The notes beneath the pieces were generated by a model. The model did no database searches. It was not told where the DNA came from and saw nothing but the letters and a program-made list of their open reading frames with translations. Of a DNA stretch of 64,000 bases, positions 44,381 through 57,589 are shown piece after piece. The position numbers were made by a program, and so were the translations under genes. This DNA is from Apoderus coryli (Eukaryota > Arthropoda > Insecta > Coleoptera > Attelabidae): contig OU452212.1 of NCBI GenBank assembly GCA_911728435.2, positions 7,384,563 to 7,448,562 of the forward strand, written 5' to 3'. Within the stretch, counting starts at the first letter, position 1. Each line of letters starts with the position of its first letter.

Positions 44381-46640
44381 ATGTGGTATATGCCCCACAC
44401 GGTATAGAGATGTAAAAGGAGGCGTTATTTTTAATTTTTACTTAAAATTGAATAAAGCATCAGCAGAAATGTTGCTACACAGTGTAAAATAGAAGAATTT
44501 ACTATCTTGATGAAACTTGGGTTATTCTATGGATTATGGTTTATATGTTATTGTATATTGACTTCTGGTCGTAAGACTCTTTTATAAAGCTTATCTAGTG
44601 GTTTTTGTGCTGGTATTTTTATTAACCTCTAATTCCCAAACGACCCGTATATGATATATAAGCCGTACATTTTGATGTGCATTCGAATAGATTTTAAAAC
44701 CACTGAAAATTAAAAAGCTGATTGTGTAAGATTTGTTTTTGTTTTATTTTTTCTTTGTTTTACTATTTTCTTTGGCATGGAATCAAAATGAAAAAGATGA
44801 CATTGCTGTCTCCAGAGTATCGAATGGCCTCATGCAGTCTGATGGTATTATTAATCGGCAGTAGGCATATACTAGGTTCATTGTATATGCCAGGTTTCAG
44901 GAAATAAATGTATCATAGGCGTACTGAATATTTTTTTTATTATTATGTGTTGATATTTCATAAATATACTAAGCCAAGAAATGGAAGAAGATTGTCGTTT
45001 TGTCGATATACGATGGTGCTATCTGGTTGTGGTGCGAGGGGAGATTTTCAATATATCAATCAATTCTTCTAACAGATTGTCGTTATTTTCCTAAAATGCA
45101 AGTGTTATATATTAGTTATCTAACAATAAATATTAACAAATTATTAAACTCCCTGTCCTTACATTATCAGCCAAATGTTATTAGTAGGTATATGTGTCTA
45201 TTAGAATTATAGAGACTTTGAGTTTCTTTATATACCTAAGGATGTTTGAGCCTCTATAAGTACAATTTTATGCATTTATTATTTCAATAAATATGTTTGA
45301 CTTTCAATTGTCTTAAGGATGTTTGATTCAATCGGTAAAACTGCAATTAAAAGTTTTCGAACGTGGCACGTGAATATTGAGTAAAAATTTTGAAAAATCC
45401 ACCCCAACACTGGTGCATCTATACAGCTATGTTTGGTGCACAAAACCTGGCGCATTGTTACTGCCACCGTTTTAATTTACAAAACACAATAAAAACACAT
45501 GGGAAAACAGTAGACGCCATTTTAGTGATTAACTAGGGATCCTGACTGGGGCCCTATGTGCTCTCTCTCGCGGCGCTGAATATTGCTTTTTGTCGTGATT
45601 GTGGCCTTTTGTTTCGTATTTCGTTCGGATTGTTTTTTGTTTTTCCCCGTTTTTGTGCATTGGTACATACACACGTAGGTATGGTATGATGGTGTTGTAG
45701 GTGTGTATGTGTGTTTGGTCAGTGGCGTACTTTTAAAGTATCAAGTGAATAATGGACCGCATATTGTTGTTTGAGTTTTTATCTAAGTAGATTTAAGGGT
45801 AAGGGTTTCTTTGTTGAACGGGATAATTTTTTTATTAATTTTACAAAATTCTATTTTATTGCAGTTTAACACAAACAACTCTAAATCATTAGCATATACC
45901 TATAGGAGTTTACACGAAACAAAATGATTTAAAATATCGTTGATAACAATGAGGTTCGTGTTTGTTCCCTTCTTTTAGAGAACTGTGGATTGTTTGAAAT
46001 TTTGATTCTTCATTGGTTTTCCCGACCTTTTTAGCTCCCCGTTATTTTGAGCTAAGGTCAAGTTTACTAGGGGTCTATGAAGATCAATTTATTTATAAAT
46101 CTCGACTGTGTTTCGCTCACATTCCTGGGGAATAATTAAAATTGTTCGAGTTTAGTTTTGATTCTCTCCTGAGGGTGTTATCGAAACACGCATCGAGATT
46201 CATGAAAAAAAGTAGTAGTAAAATTTGATCTGTACGCCTATGGTATATTGTGGTTTGTATAAAGTTTTGTTCCCTGCATCTGTTGCTGTGTTGATGAGGT
46301 GAAATTTTAATTGGGTGCAAGCTCCCGCGCTTAATTTTGCTCGTTTTTTTTATTTATTTATAAATTTTGTTTTGGATCGTGTAAGTGATACACAATTTTT
46401 TATATTAACAAATAAATTAAATACTTTATTCATAATAATCCAACTATAGAACTCACATACAATTGAGAGTTTTGTGCTGCCATTTACGATACGATATACC
46501 TACCTAACATATTACGATGAACTTTAAAAAGTTTTATCTATCAAAAAGTTAGCGTTCGATTTCCCTTATGTGTACTACGAGGGATGTTTGGGTAATCTTG
46601 CGACATCGTGGATATGGAAGTTATTGGTAGAGATCATTTT
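44381..46640. other. Intergenic, no gene recognised
   Basis: Mostly AT-rich. A GC- and GT-richer stretch at 45540-45730 stands out in composition but has no open frame of note. Confidence 0.45.
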
Positions 46641-46649
46641 TAGTCGTGA

Positions 46650-47750
46650 CTCAAATAAGCTTAATGACCTCACAAGTGCATTCGATACCATAGATATTTC
46701 TTTTGTTGGTCGAAAATTGTCAAATCTCGGTATAAGGGGTAACATAAACGACTGGATTATTTCTTACCTAAGTGACAGACAATTAATTGTTAAAATTGGT
46801 AACTCCTTTTCTAGAAAATATAACATTGACATAGGTACCCCTCAGGGAAGTGTCCTCGGACCCCTGATATTTTTGCTATATGTGAATGAACTACCGAATG
46901 AGATAAATACTGGAAAGGTTTGCATGTTTGCGGATGATACGTCAATAGCAATATCGGCATTAAGCATGCAGGAATTAGAAAGCAAAACTAATAATATATT
47001 AAAAACCTTTAGTCAATGGGGCTTCAAAAACAAATTAATTATAAATGCGGAAAAAACATCTTGCATTATGTTTAGAACGAAAGTCAGAGACATTACGTTC
47101 GACTTAAATTTACACCTAAACTTACATCTTATAGAAATCACTGAAAAATCAAAATTCCTGGGTATAATGTTGGATGAAAACCTGAGTTGGTCTCAGCATA
47201 TAGGTCAACTGTGCTCGGAGCTTAGCCGAGTGTGCTTTGCTGTGTCGGTCCTTAGGAATTCTTTAAATACAGGGGCTCTTTTATGTGTTTATTATGCACT
47301 TGCATACTCTAGATTGTCGTATGGTGTGATCGCGTGGGGTCAGAGTGTGGATATACAGCGTGTGTTTGTTCTGCAGAAGAGAATTCTGTGGGTCGTTTTT
47401 GGTTTGGGGCGTTTGGAATATAACCTTACAATGTTCAGGAAGTCGCCTATATGTGCAGGTTCTTACGTTTTTAATAAAATACCTGATGAAATAAAAAGCT
47501 CGAAAACTGAAAATATTTTTAAAAGAAAACTTAGAGATTTTTTGAGTGACAAGTGTTATTATAGTTTGTCAGAGTTTTTTGGTTCTTAAGCTGACAGTAC
47601 TTTCATTTAAATGTTGTTCTGTGTTCTTTGTATGTATTTCGGGTTTTGTTTATCCTGTATTTGTTAAATTGTAATTATAATAATGTATTGTGTGTAATGA
47701 CCACCCTATCCAATCATAAGGTTGGCTTGAGGTGTAGATAAATAAATAAA
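46650..47750 (+). pseudogene. 5'-truncated LINE, reverse transcriptase with internal deletion
   Basis: Frame open from about 46650 to stop at 47589. It has LTSAFDTIDISFVGRKLSNL (palm start), GTPQGSVLGPLIFLLYVNEL, catalytic VCMFADDTSIAI, LIINAEKTSCIMF, FLGIMLDENLSWSQHIGQLC and YGVIAWGQSVDIQRVFVLQK. It then jumps from VVFGLG to RLEYNLTMFRKSP, skipping about 60 residues found in the related copy at 6254, so there is an in-frame internal deletion. The end KCYYSLSEFF resembles that copy too. The 3' UTR ends in GTGTAGATAAATAAATAAAT (about 47750). Confidence 0.9.
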
Positions 47751-49019
47751 TACTCTTATTGCGATAATCAATCTTTGATATATCGTGGAGCAAACATCTC
47801 AGGTGGGAAGGAAAGTAGAATTCCAGTGCTATAGCCCATCCCCATATTGCACCAAGCGATTTTTATCTGTTTCCGAGAAGAACAATCGCAATTCAGGGTG
47901 TGAAAGACAATATGGCATAAAGTAGCTCGTCTTTTTCTTTAATTTTTGTTAGCTAAACTATAAAAACATCTGATACGATATTTTAAAGTAAAATTCACAC
48001 CTTAGTCTTAGTGTCCTTCGGCAAATAATCCTCTACCGACAGTACTAAAACACCTTGTGAAATAAATCCTAAATTTTGCATCAATCATATACACAAAGTT
48101 AACAACAAAAACCAGCCTTTTGTAGCTACACACATAGGTGTATACCTACCTACATAGGTAGATTATTGTCCCCAAAACTAGCGTCCCAAACATTGGGACT
48201 TATTGTCCTGTGTTGCTGTTATACGCTTTGCAAACTGAATTTAATTAATTTCTCAACAAAATCCGTACAATAGCAACCGCCGAAACACCGGCATTTGTTA
48301 TACCACGTACACTTGTTCCTAAGTATTTCTCGTTTAGGTGCAGTTGTGGGTATTATCACAGCGTACCTACTGATGTATCTATAGGTCCTAATATATACAG
48401 TGTGTCCCAAGTTTGGCTTAGTGTTTTTAATAGTTTTACAGTATAAACTTTATCATTGATGACTCTAACCCGCTGTATATGACACAATATAAATGGTAAA
48501 AAGATATTCTTGATACATAAAATAATTAAAAAAATTTCCAATGATTGTTAGTGAAGTTATATATAAGCCATAACAAAAGAATAATACGGGAACTTAAAAA
48601 GGGAACAGAAAAATAACAAGTACGAGTAGTTAAAAAAGAAAAGCGACATGATGCAAAAAGAAGGCGGCCAAAAAGGAAATATAAAAGTCGTTTTACTTAT
48701 TTATAAAAATATAATATAAATACGTATAAACGTATATAACATATTCGCTATACACAAGAAAACTGAAAAACCTCATACTTTGACATAAAAGCTAATTGCT
48801 ACTTGAGGCATTTAATGGAAAACGCCGTCAGAAATATTGTATATGTATACCTACTTATAATATGTAAGTGAAGTGGGCATCTTAATGTGTGGAAACAGTG
48901 GTGGAACATCATTAGGCAATTTTCCCAATAGTATAATATCAGTTAGCACTCAGGAATTGGCATTATCTGATCCTGGTTTAGAAAAATGAATATAAAACAC
49001 AAGAATATCTGGCTATTTC
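47751..49019. other. Intergenic, no gene recognised
   Basis: AT-rich with TACCTACC-type runs (near 48143). No domain found. Confidence 0.5.
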
Positions 49020-49120
49020 AGAAATGTATCAAAAAACGCTGCATTCGATGCCCTTTTATAATATAAAGAGGCATGGGAACGGGTAGCCCCCCTAGAATCA
49101 TTAAATTTATTTATTTTACA
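49020..49120 (+). repeat. Dispersed repeat R1, copy 2
   Basis: Second copy of the block at 25936-26035. Confidence 0.75.
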
Positions 49121-50904
49121 TTGACTTCGGATACCTATACTAGACTAGCCAATTTGTTTGTAATCCAAAAAGGAAAATAGCAAAGACTGAAAGATCTAGC
49201 ATGTACGAACCTAGTTGGGAAAGACAAAATCAACTAAAAATATCATTAAAATTTCGTAGCAAGATGAAAATAAATTAAATTAGTATCTACTTATACCTAC
49301 TACAAAAAAAATACAAAATCTTTTGTGAATCCAATCTTCGCCTCATTGACTGGCGAATTCTCTCAAAAATGTGACTTTAACACTTAATGAAGCTAGACAT
49401 TTGGTCCCCGAAGAGTTTGCTTTGCAGAGCTTAAGAAGCTTAGACTTAAAATTATCTAATTTGAATCCTTAAAGAATACTTAGACCGAGCCTGATTCAAT
49501 ATCAAAAAAAGAAGAATAAATTATAAATTTTATTTAAAATAAAATATGGCGAAATAATTCTATGACTACGCCAATGCCGTAAATGTTTATACATGGCTGC
49601 CCCGAAAAGTAATGTTTCGTATAAAAATTTTCTATTGCATTTCTGTAAGAGCGCACACGTCGTCGTCCCTTTGAAGAATGTTTTCAACGGTTGAAATGAG
49701 CATTCTAGAGGGTGTCATTAGTGGATTTTGATTCACATCTATTAACTTGTTGGAAAAAGAGCCGGGATTAATGAGATTTGTAAGCATAGTACGTGAGCGT
49801 TTATGTACACTAGGCAATTAATTTATGTTGCAAGAATTATTATAATATTTTTGGTTTTAATTTAAAAAAAAATAGATAATTATATTAATCGTAATGTCGG
49901 ATGATATTTGAAATAATCAAAAAATACATTTCGATTATCTTTTTCTAAACTTGATTATTTATTTATTTTTGTAGTTATATTGGGGATAACAGACATAATT
50001 TTGGATCTGACAGTGTTTCATTTGGTAATTTATTATTGGACCCATAAATATCGCGACAAAACTTCCTAAGCAATGACTCCTCACTCCTCGCAATATCGCC
50101 GGCTGCTCAGGGAAACTTGAGCACCTCGAGGAAATAAATAGCGAGTGTGAGGACTGTATCATTTATTAGTTAATTTGTTTATCAATTAATAATGAATAAT
50201 TTATTGTGTCATACATTTTTATTCAGTTGTTAGTATTTATTTCCGTCTAACCGATTGGACGGAACACAAAGGAACAGTTTCCAAACTACTATCAGCATCT
50301 GTTGCACCTTCATTAGTAATTCAAACGAGATTATCTTTGGTAAAAGAAAATATCCAATGAAGATGGCCATATCTCCGCCATGGTTTAATGCAGGCGTGAA
50401 GGACACGCCTGTTTTACCAATAACCATATGGTTGTTGGGTTTGTGGTGATGGTAACTATAACGTCGATGAAGATAATAATATATTACACCATACACCATC
50501 TGGTATATAATTTTATTATGACAAACATTAAATTTGTTAAAATAAATAGGTTCTGTAACAAGTCTAGCTCGCAGGAAGATAAACATTGAGTTAAGTAACT
50601 AGGATTTTGAAACTGAGGTGAATAAGATATATCGTGATATACCTACGCAATCTGCAATTTCTGTTTTGGGTTCGCAAGCCAAGGCCTAAATTGCGTACAT
50701 TTTAAATAAAACAATCGAAAATTCATGAGTTCAGCTTAAGGCATGCTGATAACATCAATTACATTATGATTTTTTTAAATTATGTAATTGATGTTATTGT
50801 TTGATATTTTTGCTGATTTTTCCATTTTTCCTTTGTATTCTCATTTGCTTTGCTTTTTCTCTTCTGCCTTTGAGCTAACGTTTGGGTGTTTTGTTTTATA
50901 TTTT
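49121..50904. other. Intergenic, no gene recognised
   Basis: Short frames on both strands (for example 50230-50586) overlap without domains or homology signals. Confidence 0.45.
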
Positions 50905-51720
50905 TTAGGCTGATGATAAATAAGCGTTTATTGCTCAACAGAATAAATCCCTTTACAGAGGAACATATAATACAACATTAGAAATAATAAACAATAATAA
51001 AGACAATAAATCAAATTACAGTAAATCAAACAAACTAAAACCAATCACAATCAAGAAACTAAACGGAATAATATTGAACAAAATAACAAATTAAATTTAG
51101 ATGTAGACATTTACTTTCCTACATTCTATTACTATTACATTAACATTACATCACACCCTAAAAAAACTACGAGCAGTTTCCAATAAGTCGTCCAACGAAC
51201 AATCAAATATGTTGCAATCGTTACAGATCATATTAAAATTATTGCACATCACAGAAACTGACGATTTCGTGTATAGATTAGTAATAGGACGTTTGCAGTA
51301 AAACATTAATGCGTTACGACTCCCCAGGCGTGGAACATTTATATCAATCTCAGCCAGCAACTCAGAGCAATCGATTTTACCATTTAAAAGACCGTACAAA
51401 AATTTCAAAGAAGCAAGGATTCTACGGAACTCCAAGCTACTGACGTTAAATCTATTCCAGAGCATCGAACTATCCACCCCTCTTTCTGGATAAACGCCAT
51501 CAGATTTAAATATGAGATATTTAAGGAATTTCATTTGCATTTTTTCAATGGCGTATTTATGGACCTCATAAATAGGATACCAGATGATTGAACAATACTC
51601 TAGTTTCGAACCAACGTAAGAGAAATACAATGTTTTCAATGCGTTAATATTTTTAAAGCCTGTGCAATTTCTAACAATGAAACCATAAGCCCTAATCACT
51701 TCATTCGCCTTTAAGTTAAA
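50905..51720 (-). pseudogene. LINE 3' fragment, C-terminal domain only
   Basis: Minus-strand frame 51699-51151 holds the region after the catalytic core: LKTLYFSYVGSKLEYCSIIW, YAIEKMQMKFLKYLIFKSDG, YPERGVDSSMLWNRF, ILASLKFLYGLLNGKIDCSE and NVPRLGSRNALMFYCKRP, ending SFFRV-stop. The order matches the C-terminal parts of the copies at 15735, 36640 and 58625. The 3' UTR runs to about 50905 with an AATAAACGCTTATTTATCAT tail. Heavily 5'-truncated. Confidence 0.88.
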
Positions 51721-52475
51721 TTGCTGATGGCTATATAGCCGAAACTAGTTCCGCTTTTTTAATTATGTGGATTGACTTGGAGTTTTACGTGATTTCTTTC
51801 TAAAATAAATTACGGATCCACTTGGAGTTGGTATAGGGATAATACCTACGTATTATTTAATTTGTAATTTTCTATAAATCTTATTGCAACAACATTTCGC
51901 TGTGTTCGTAATTAAACGAAAGGTTCTACGAATGGTAAAACAAAGGACAATGTAATTTTTTTCCTTGAAACTAGGAGTATGTATTATTCCAGGGAATGTG
52001 TTTTCTGCTTTTATTCTTTTCCAAGAATTACGTGCTATTTAATTTGCTTTAATTAAAGCGCACCCTCTATATACCTACATATAAAATAACATAATACCGA
52101 ATGCTAACAATATGACGTCTTTTTCAATGTGGAGTGAGATAAAATTATACAGTAGCATAGAGAAATAGGGGGTGCTAAGAGCCATCGCGGCTCATCCACT
52201 TATTGTCCTTAGAAAGACAATGACATTTTTTTTTGTATAATAACACCTGAACAAATATATTTACTACAGGGTGGTTCATTAACAACCGTTAACTGGAGAT
52301 AATAATAAATGACAATGAAAATAACTTCTTCTGTAAAAGGAACGTGAGTGAGTGAAAGTTGCTGATATGACGCGTAGAAGGATAGCGTACTATGACCTTA
52401 GAAAATGTGGGAAAATACACCTTAGGAATTGCGCGTTGCGCCCACTTTACGTCTACACATTAGGCAGAATCAAGT
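51721..52475. other. Intergenic, ACAGGGTGGTTCATT motif
   Basis: No gene. A terminal-type motif occurs at about 52266. Confidence 0.45.
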
Positions 52476-54146
52476 AATAGGGGCGATTCATCCTGAGTGA
52501 CCTATTCAAAGTTCTCGGGAACTTTGGGGGTTCGGTAATAACGGAAAGGTTTTATATTAATGTACTATTTCCGGGTTATACCGGAAGTAATCACCACGCA
52601 GGTTACGCCGAATTTTCTCAGAGAAAAATTTTCACAACTTTAGGCGTCTATGTCAATCAACTGACTGGGATCACCTCTCTGATGATATCGACACTGCATT
52701 CTCCACTTTTACGGAAACACTTTCTGGTATAGCATTAAAAGCGTTCCCCCTTAGGCCTATCAGGGACAAACTACATAAACCTTGGACTACCATGGGCTTA
52801 CGTACATGTGCCAAGAATATGCGCTCACTATCTCATCTGAAAAAATTTTCGGACAATCCTCTTTTTCATGATTACGTTAAACTCTACAGAAAAATTTGCC
52901 ATAAAGCTATAAAAGCTGCTAAAAACATATATTATAACAACCGGTTAGCTCGCTTTCAAATACCAATGAGAATATACATTGTTTCTTCCTAACACCCATT
53001 GCAACTCCAGAGCTTTGCAGTACAATTAAAGACATCAAAAACAAGGTGTCATCTGGAACTGATGGAATCACTTTGAAAATGTTGTCTAATCTACCGGAAT
53101 GTACATTAATCCTTTTCACACAGGGTTCGGTGTTGGGTCCTATTTTGTTTTTGCTATTTATCAACGACATTACGTGCCTAGACATCAGCGGTAAAGTATG
53201 TCACTTTGCTGATGATGCTAGTTTCACTTGGTGCGGCCTGGATATTGACCTCTTCATAGTACCATATCCAAAGACTTAATCACCATCAAATCATGGTGTG
53301 ACTCTAACCTGTTCTGCTTGAACACTGCGAAAACAAAATCTGTGTAATATAAACGTGCGCTGCAGTCTTTTGAACTTAATAATTCCACTATTGACGTCCT
53401 TTTTTCTGTGAAGTTTCTGGGCATTGTTGTTGACAGCTCCCTGAAGTGGAAGTTGCACATTGATGCGTTATCCAAAAAATTAAGCTCTGCCTGTTTTGCG
53501 TTAAGATCAGTTTCCAAAGAACTTAACTTCTCAACTTTCATAACAGCCTATTTTTCACTCTTCGAATCCCATCTTCGATACGCCCTCCCATTCTGGGGTA
53601 CATGCTGTGCAACGCAATTTGGGCGTATTTTTAGATTACAAAAAATCGATACGCTCTGAGATTGCACTATAGAGCCCATTGCCAGGACTTCTTCAGAAAA
53701 TTTAAAATACTAACACTACCTTCCTTATTCATATTGGAATCGGTCTGCTTAATCCGCAAACACCTGTCAGATGTCTCTGAAAGACCATTCCATAACTCTC
53801 CTTAGAAACGCCGAACATGATCTTTATCTGCCAGCCCCATCGTCCGAATTAATCAAAAGCTCGATTATATTCAATGCAAAAAAAAATGCACAACCATCTG
53901 CCAAAGGAAATCATCCCTTCCTCGATTCCGTAAAGCTCTAAAGACGTATTTGTTAGAAAAAGCTCCATCCATTTAAAATAACAAAGTAGGTAGTTACTTC
54001 CGGTATGATCGGAAGTAATTTAAACCCCAAAATAGTACATCGAAATATAACCTTTCCGATATTATCGAACCCCAAAGTTTCAGCAACATATCTTTTGCAG
54101 TTCCCGAGAACTTTGAATAGGCCACTCAGAATGAATCACCCTGTAT
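52476..54146. mobile_element. Terminal-inverted-repeat element carrying a LINE
   Basis: Left arm 52476-52596 and right arm 53985-54146 are inverted repeats: GGGCGATTCATCCTGAGTGA and, reverse-complemented, GGGTGATTCATTCTGAGTGG. They share CCTATTCAAAGTTCTCGGGA and TACCGGAAGTAA further in. The right outer edge is CACCCTGTAT. The space between arms is occupied by a LINE copy. The arms therefore belong to a short foldback element that was later invaded. Confidence 0.8.
52640..53965 (+). pseudogene. LINE copy with internal deletion, same family as 18418-19340
   Basis: 52660-52990 encodes the linker between endonuclease and reverse transcriptase (IRDKLHKPWTTMGLRTCAKN, FHDYVKLYRKICHKAIKAAK). Frame-shifted traces KDIKNKVSSGTDGITLKMLS follow, then a deletion removes the fingers and early palm. 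Sequence resumes at TQGSVLGPILFLLFINDITC, VCHFADDASFTWC (catalytic box) and, after a further frameshift, FLGIVVDSSLKWKLHIDALS to LRYALPFWGTCCATQF. Stops and small deletions follow to about 53965. It shares long near-identical stretches with the copy in Sox21 intron 1. Confidence 0.9.
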
Positions 54147-55374
54147 GTATATCATATGAAATAATGTAAATATTAATGATGTTATAAATGGTGAATTGCC
54201 AGATACTGAGTGAAGGTTCACCCTGTATGTCGTGATATAGAAGCTAACAACCAATGAATAAAGAAGATAAAGGGAGGAGTATAATGCATTTCTATAGTTG
54301 TCCGGGATGGTTCTTGCATATGGCGGCTCAGATTCCAGGAGCGTATCATAAAACGAGTGTTCAATTAAAAAATGGTTTCTCAGTATAGCCGACTTCCGTC
54401 TCACGTATTAACTTGCTCTTTCGAAACGTCAAAGTGAAGTTCACCACCAGCATAATATAGTAAGTTTGAGTGAGATTAGATCGTGATGTTTCGGTATCAC
54501 TTTGGTCTTCTGCATATGAAATTAATTTGGTTCGTGGCATAATTCAGACTCACCATGAAATTTAAAAATATACAATCAGTTGGAGGAGCATCCGACTGAT
54601 TAATCACATACAATATGCATTATGTAAACACATTTATTAAAAATTTACAATAATAAACGCTACAACAATGTCAGAAGTGATAAACGTTGGCGACCCAAAG
54701 AAAAATTGTATTACGTTCAACGCACGCGTTTAATATTATTGTAAGGAAGCATTTTTAAAACATTCCCAGCATGATATAATACCTACCCAACTAGTGGCTG
54801 ATATTTTTTTTTATTATTATTTCGCTTCTTTATCAATTTTATTTTGTTATTTTATTTTATAAATAAATTATGAATTTTCTTGTGTTTGCAGTTAATAAAT
54901 CACGAATGCCACGCCGAATGCATTTAAATTGCAGCAGAAACAGCATGCGTCCGCGTCAAAGTAATATATACTTAGTTGGTGCATAAATTATTTACTTTAG
55001 ATGGAATTAGCAAGGCGTTAAGTAAAACAAGGCGTCCAAAACAGGAATTTATCACTGTTTAATAAATTTTAAATTATTGGTTTATATGGGGAAACAAGTA
55101 ATTTGTAAAGGCTATACTTACATTCTACGGTCATTTAATAAGTCTCTAGAATAAGTATAAGAAAAAAACAAAATTTTGACAAAACTCGATTTTATTATTC
55201 AAGGACAATACTTTTCGATACCACTTTTATAGTACGATTTCTCTTTCTGGATAATGTTTATCAAGCCGTTGTTTATTTTTCTTTCATCAAAACAGCAATG
55301 CTTTATCAAAACTCGAAATTCACTTTTTTCCGTTTTTTTTTCAATTACAAAAGTTGCTTCACACAAAATGCAAC
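54147..55374. other. Intergenic, no gene recognised
   Basis: A CACCCTGTATGTCG motif at about 54220 lies near the right arm of the preceding element. Otherwise AT-rich without features. Confidence 0.45.
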
Positions 55375-55455
55375 TCACGAATCAATACTCAGATTGCTGT
55401 CAAATTTTTACACGTATCGTTTGAAAATTAGTACGAAATAAAAATCATTTTTGAA
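55375..55455 (-). repeat. Mariner 5' end fragment
   Basis: Third copy of the mariner leader (ACACGTATCGTTTGAAAATTA), related to 35970-36020 and 8950-9030, cut off before the terminal repeat. Confidence 0.7.
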
Positions 55456-55486
55456 TGGACTAATACATTTATTGAAATTGAATAAC

Positions 55487-55524
55487 CTGAAGAAGACGAT
55501 GAACTATCTTTAAAACGTCGTAAA
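55487..55524 (+). ncRNA. Decayed hammerhead-like motif
   Basis: CTGAAGA (55487-55493), stem GACG/CGTC (55495-55498, 55516-55519), then GTAAA in place of GAAA. The layout matches the other Penelope-type motifs, but the core is mutated. Confidence 0.3.
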
Positions 55525-55563
55525 ATTAAATTAAATAAAAATTAAAAAAATGTTTTCGAGAAC

Positions 55564-57030
55564 CGTCCCAGTAAACACATATTCGTAAATGAAACGTGGA
55601 TTCAACGTGTCAGTCGTTGATAATTGGTCTTACGTTAGAGAAGTGACGGTTTAGTTTAAGTTTAAATTTACACCGTTCAGTTTAAACGTTATAGACACGT
55701 GTTTTTATTATCTAAATACAACTACGTGAATTTATTATGTTTAAGTAACGTTGCATTATAAATAAACCATAAAATAAAAACGTTTGTTTTATGTGTTTTT
55801 TAAACGCGTGTCAAACATTGTCAAAAATAAAAACGTTTCTAAAACGTTCTTTATGTAATTTATAATAAACCCATATTTATAGCTAAAATAGCGTTATAAA
55901 TTGTTCATTAGAAGCGCATAATTTTTAGAGGCGACAATGAAAACGTTAAAATGACGTTTTTTAAGTATTTTATGATAATCCGAAAATTACAGTTAAGGTA
56001 ACGTGTAAAATATCCCATAAAAATGCGTATTGCGTAATGTGGGAAAATTCCAAACGTTTATATAATGTTTATAAAGTATGGTATCACAATTCCAAATGTA
56101 CCTACAATTAGAAGAACGTGTGAATTTATTCTTAAAACGAGCAATATTTAAAGTGTAGCTTCAACACATTTAATACGTTTATTAAACGTTGAAGGCAGGC
56201 CGTTGTTACACCATTAAATTATAAAGCATGTGATTGGCCGAAAACGTATGTGAAGGTCGTAATGTTTGTTAGTGAATAATATCATATAGTTTTTTTTAAC
56301 ACTGATGCCAAAGTGAGAATTTCTTCTCATACAATAGGAGATATAAAGATATATAATATAATGTAATTATTATTTTTTATAATAGCTACGTATACTTTCG
56401 GGGTTTCCAGAAATTTATAAATTTTAACACACACTTTTTTGAATTTGATTAAAGTCAAACAACAACATAAGTGTATTTCCAAGAATTTTTCTTTATTGAA
56501 ATGATTTACAAAACGAAACTTTCCACATTAAATGGTGTATTACAGAAATTTGCTATATAGATAATAAGTAGTATAACCAATTTGTTTCCAAAAAATTTTA
56601 TCGACTGAGCTATTAAATAAAAGTTTTTCCACAAAGTGTATGTATACATGTTTTAATACATATTATAACTTAAGACACTAGGTAAGAAGTGTTTGTAAGA
56701 TTTATTAATGCCACTGAAGATGGAACAGTAAATTTCCGAAACATGTTTGGCTGATTCGTGTCTAAAATGAGTAATTAATACGATTACACAAACGTTTAGC
56801 TTTTAAAAAACGATAAATGCATGTATATCTAATACACGCATTTGTCGTTTTTTAAAAGCTAAGAATTAACGTTTGTGTAATCGTATTATTAACGTATTTT
56901 AGAACCGTTTAAATTACGTTTGATTTCACCGTTGAATATATATACATAAATACGTTCAATACAGGTTTTTTTAAACCATTTAACTAACGTTTCGTTATTC
57001 GTGTTCTGTAACGTGAAAAAGCGCGACATA
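55564..57030. mobile_element. AACGTT-rich non-autonomous element
   Basis: About 1.45 kb in which ACGT-centred motifs (AAACGTT, AACGTTT, TAACGT) recur more than twenty times on both strands, unlike the surrounding AT-rich DNA. Candidate ends: ACACATATTCGTAAATGAAA on the left and, reverse-complemented, GAACACGAATAACGAAACGT on the right. It contains a palindrome at 56777-56887 and no coding frame. The class of DNA transposon is not assignable by eye. Confidence 0.6.
56777..56887. repeat. Long imperfect palindrome
   Basis: Arms 56777-56819 and 56837-56887 (AATACGATTACACAAACGTT and TTTTAAAAAACGATAAATGC on the left) are inverted repeats with a ~6-base insertion in the right arm and a short central spacer. 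It lies inside the AACGTT-rich element. Confidence 0.85.
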
Positions 57031-57589
57031 TAAAAGTAAAATGTACGTATTTAATGTAATCATTGAATTTAATATAATGTGTATTTGACACCATGGCATT
57101 AAAAACATGATTATTGTTTCCATAATAATTGTGATTTAGACAATATGAAAGTTGATTAAATCTTGATTATAAAAAGGAGCTATGCTTAATTTGTAATGAA
57201 AATATAGCTGTTGTCAAATGGAAAATGGCATAAGAAAACTGCACTTAATTTTGCTCTAGGAATCTGTGGTTAATGGATTTACTCATTTTTTTGGAACACT
57301 CTGTATATCCAGAGTCAGACAGAGGGCGTTTGAGATGGGCAAACAATGGAATTGAACTTCAGTGACACAATAGTTCATATTGTTTGTCTGACAAAAAAAC
57401 CTTACCGACCCAATTTGTTGGCAATTTAGTTTAGTTCATTTTTGTATATTAAACTTTTTTTCAAAACAGTAAAAAAATGCAAAAAATACGCTTTTTCCGC
57501 GATTTTTTGCAGCTGTTTGAGAAAGGCATCACGTTTTCGAGGTGCCAAAGTTAAGTTTTTTTCCTGGATTGACTTTTTCTTATACTATT

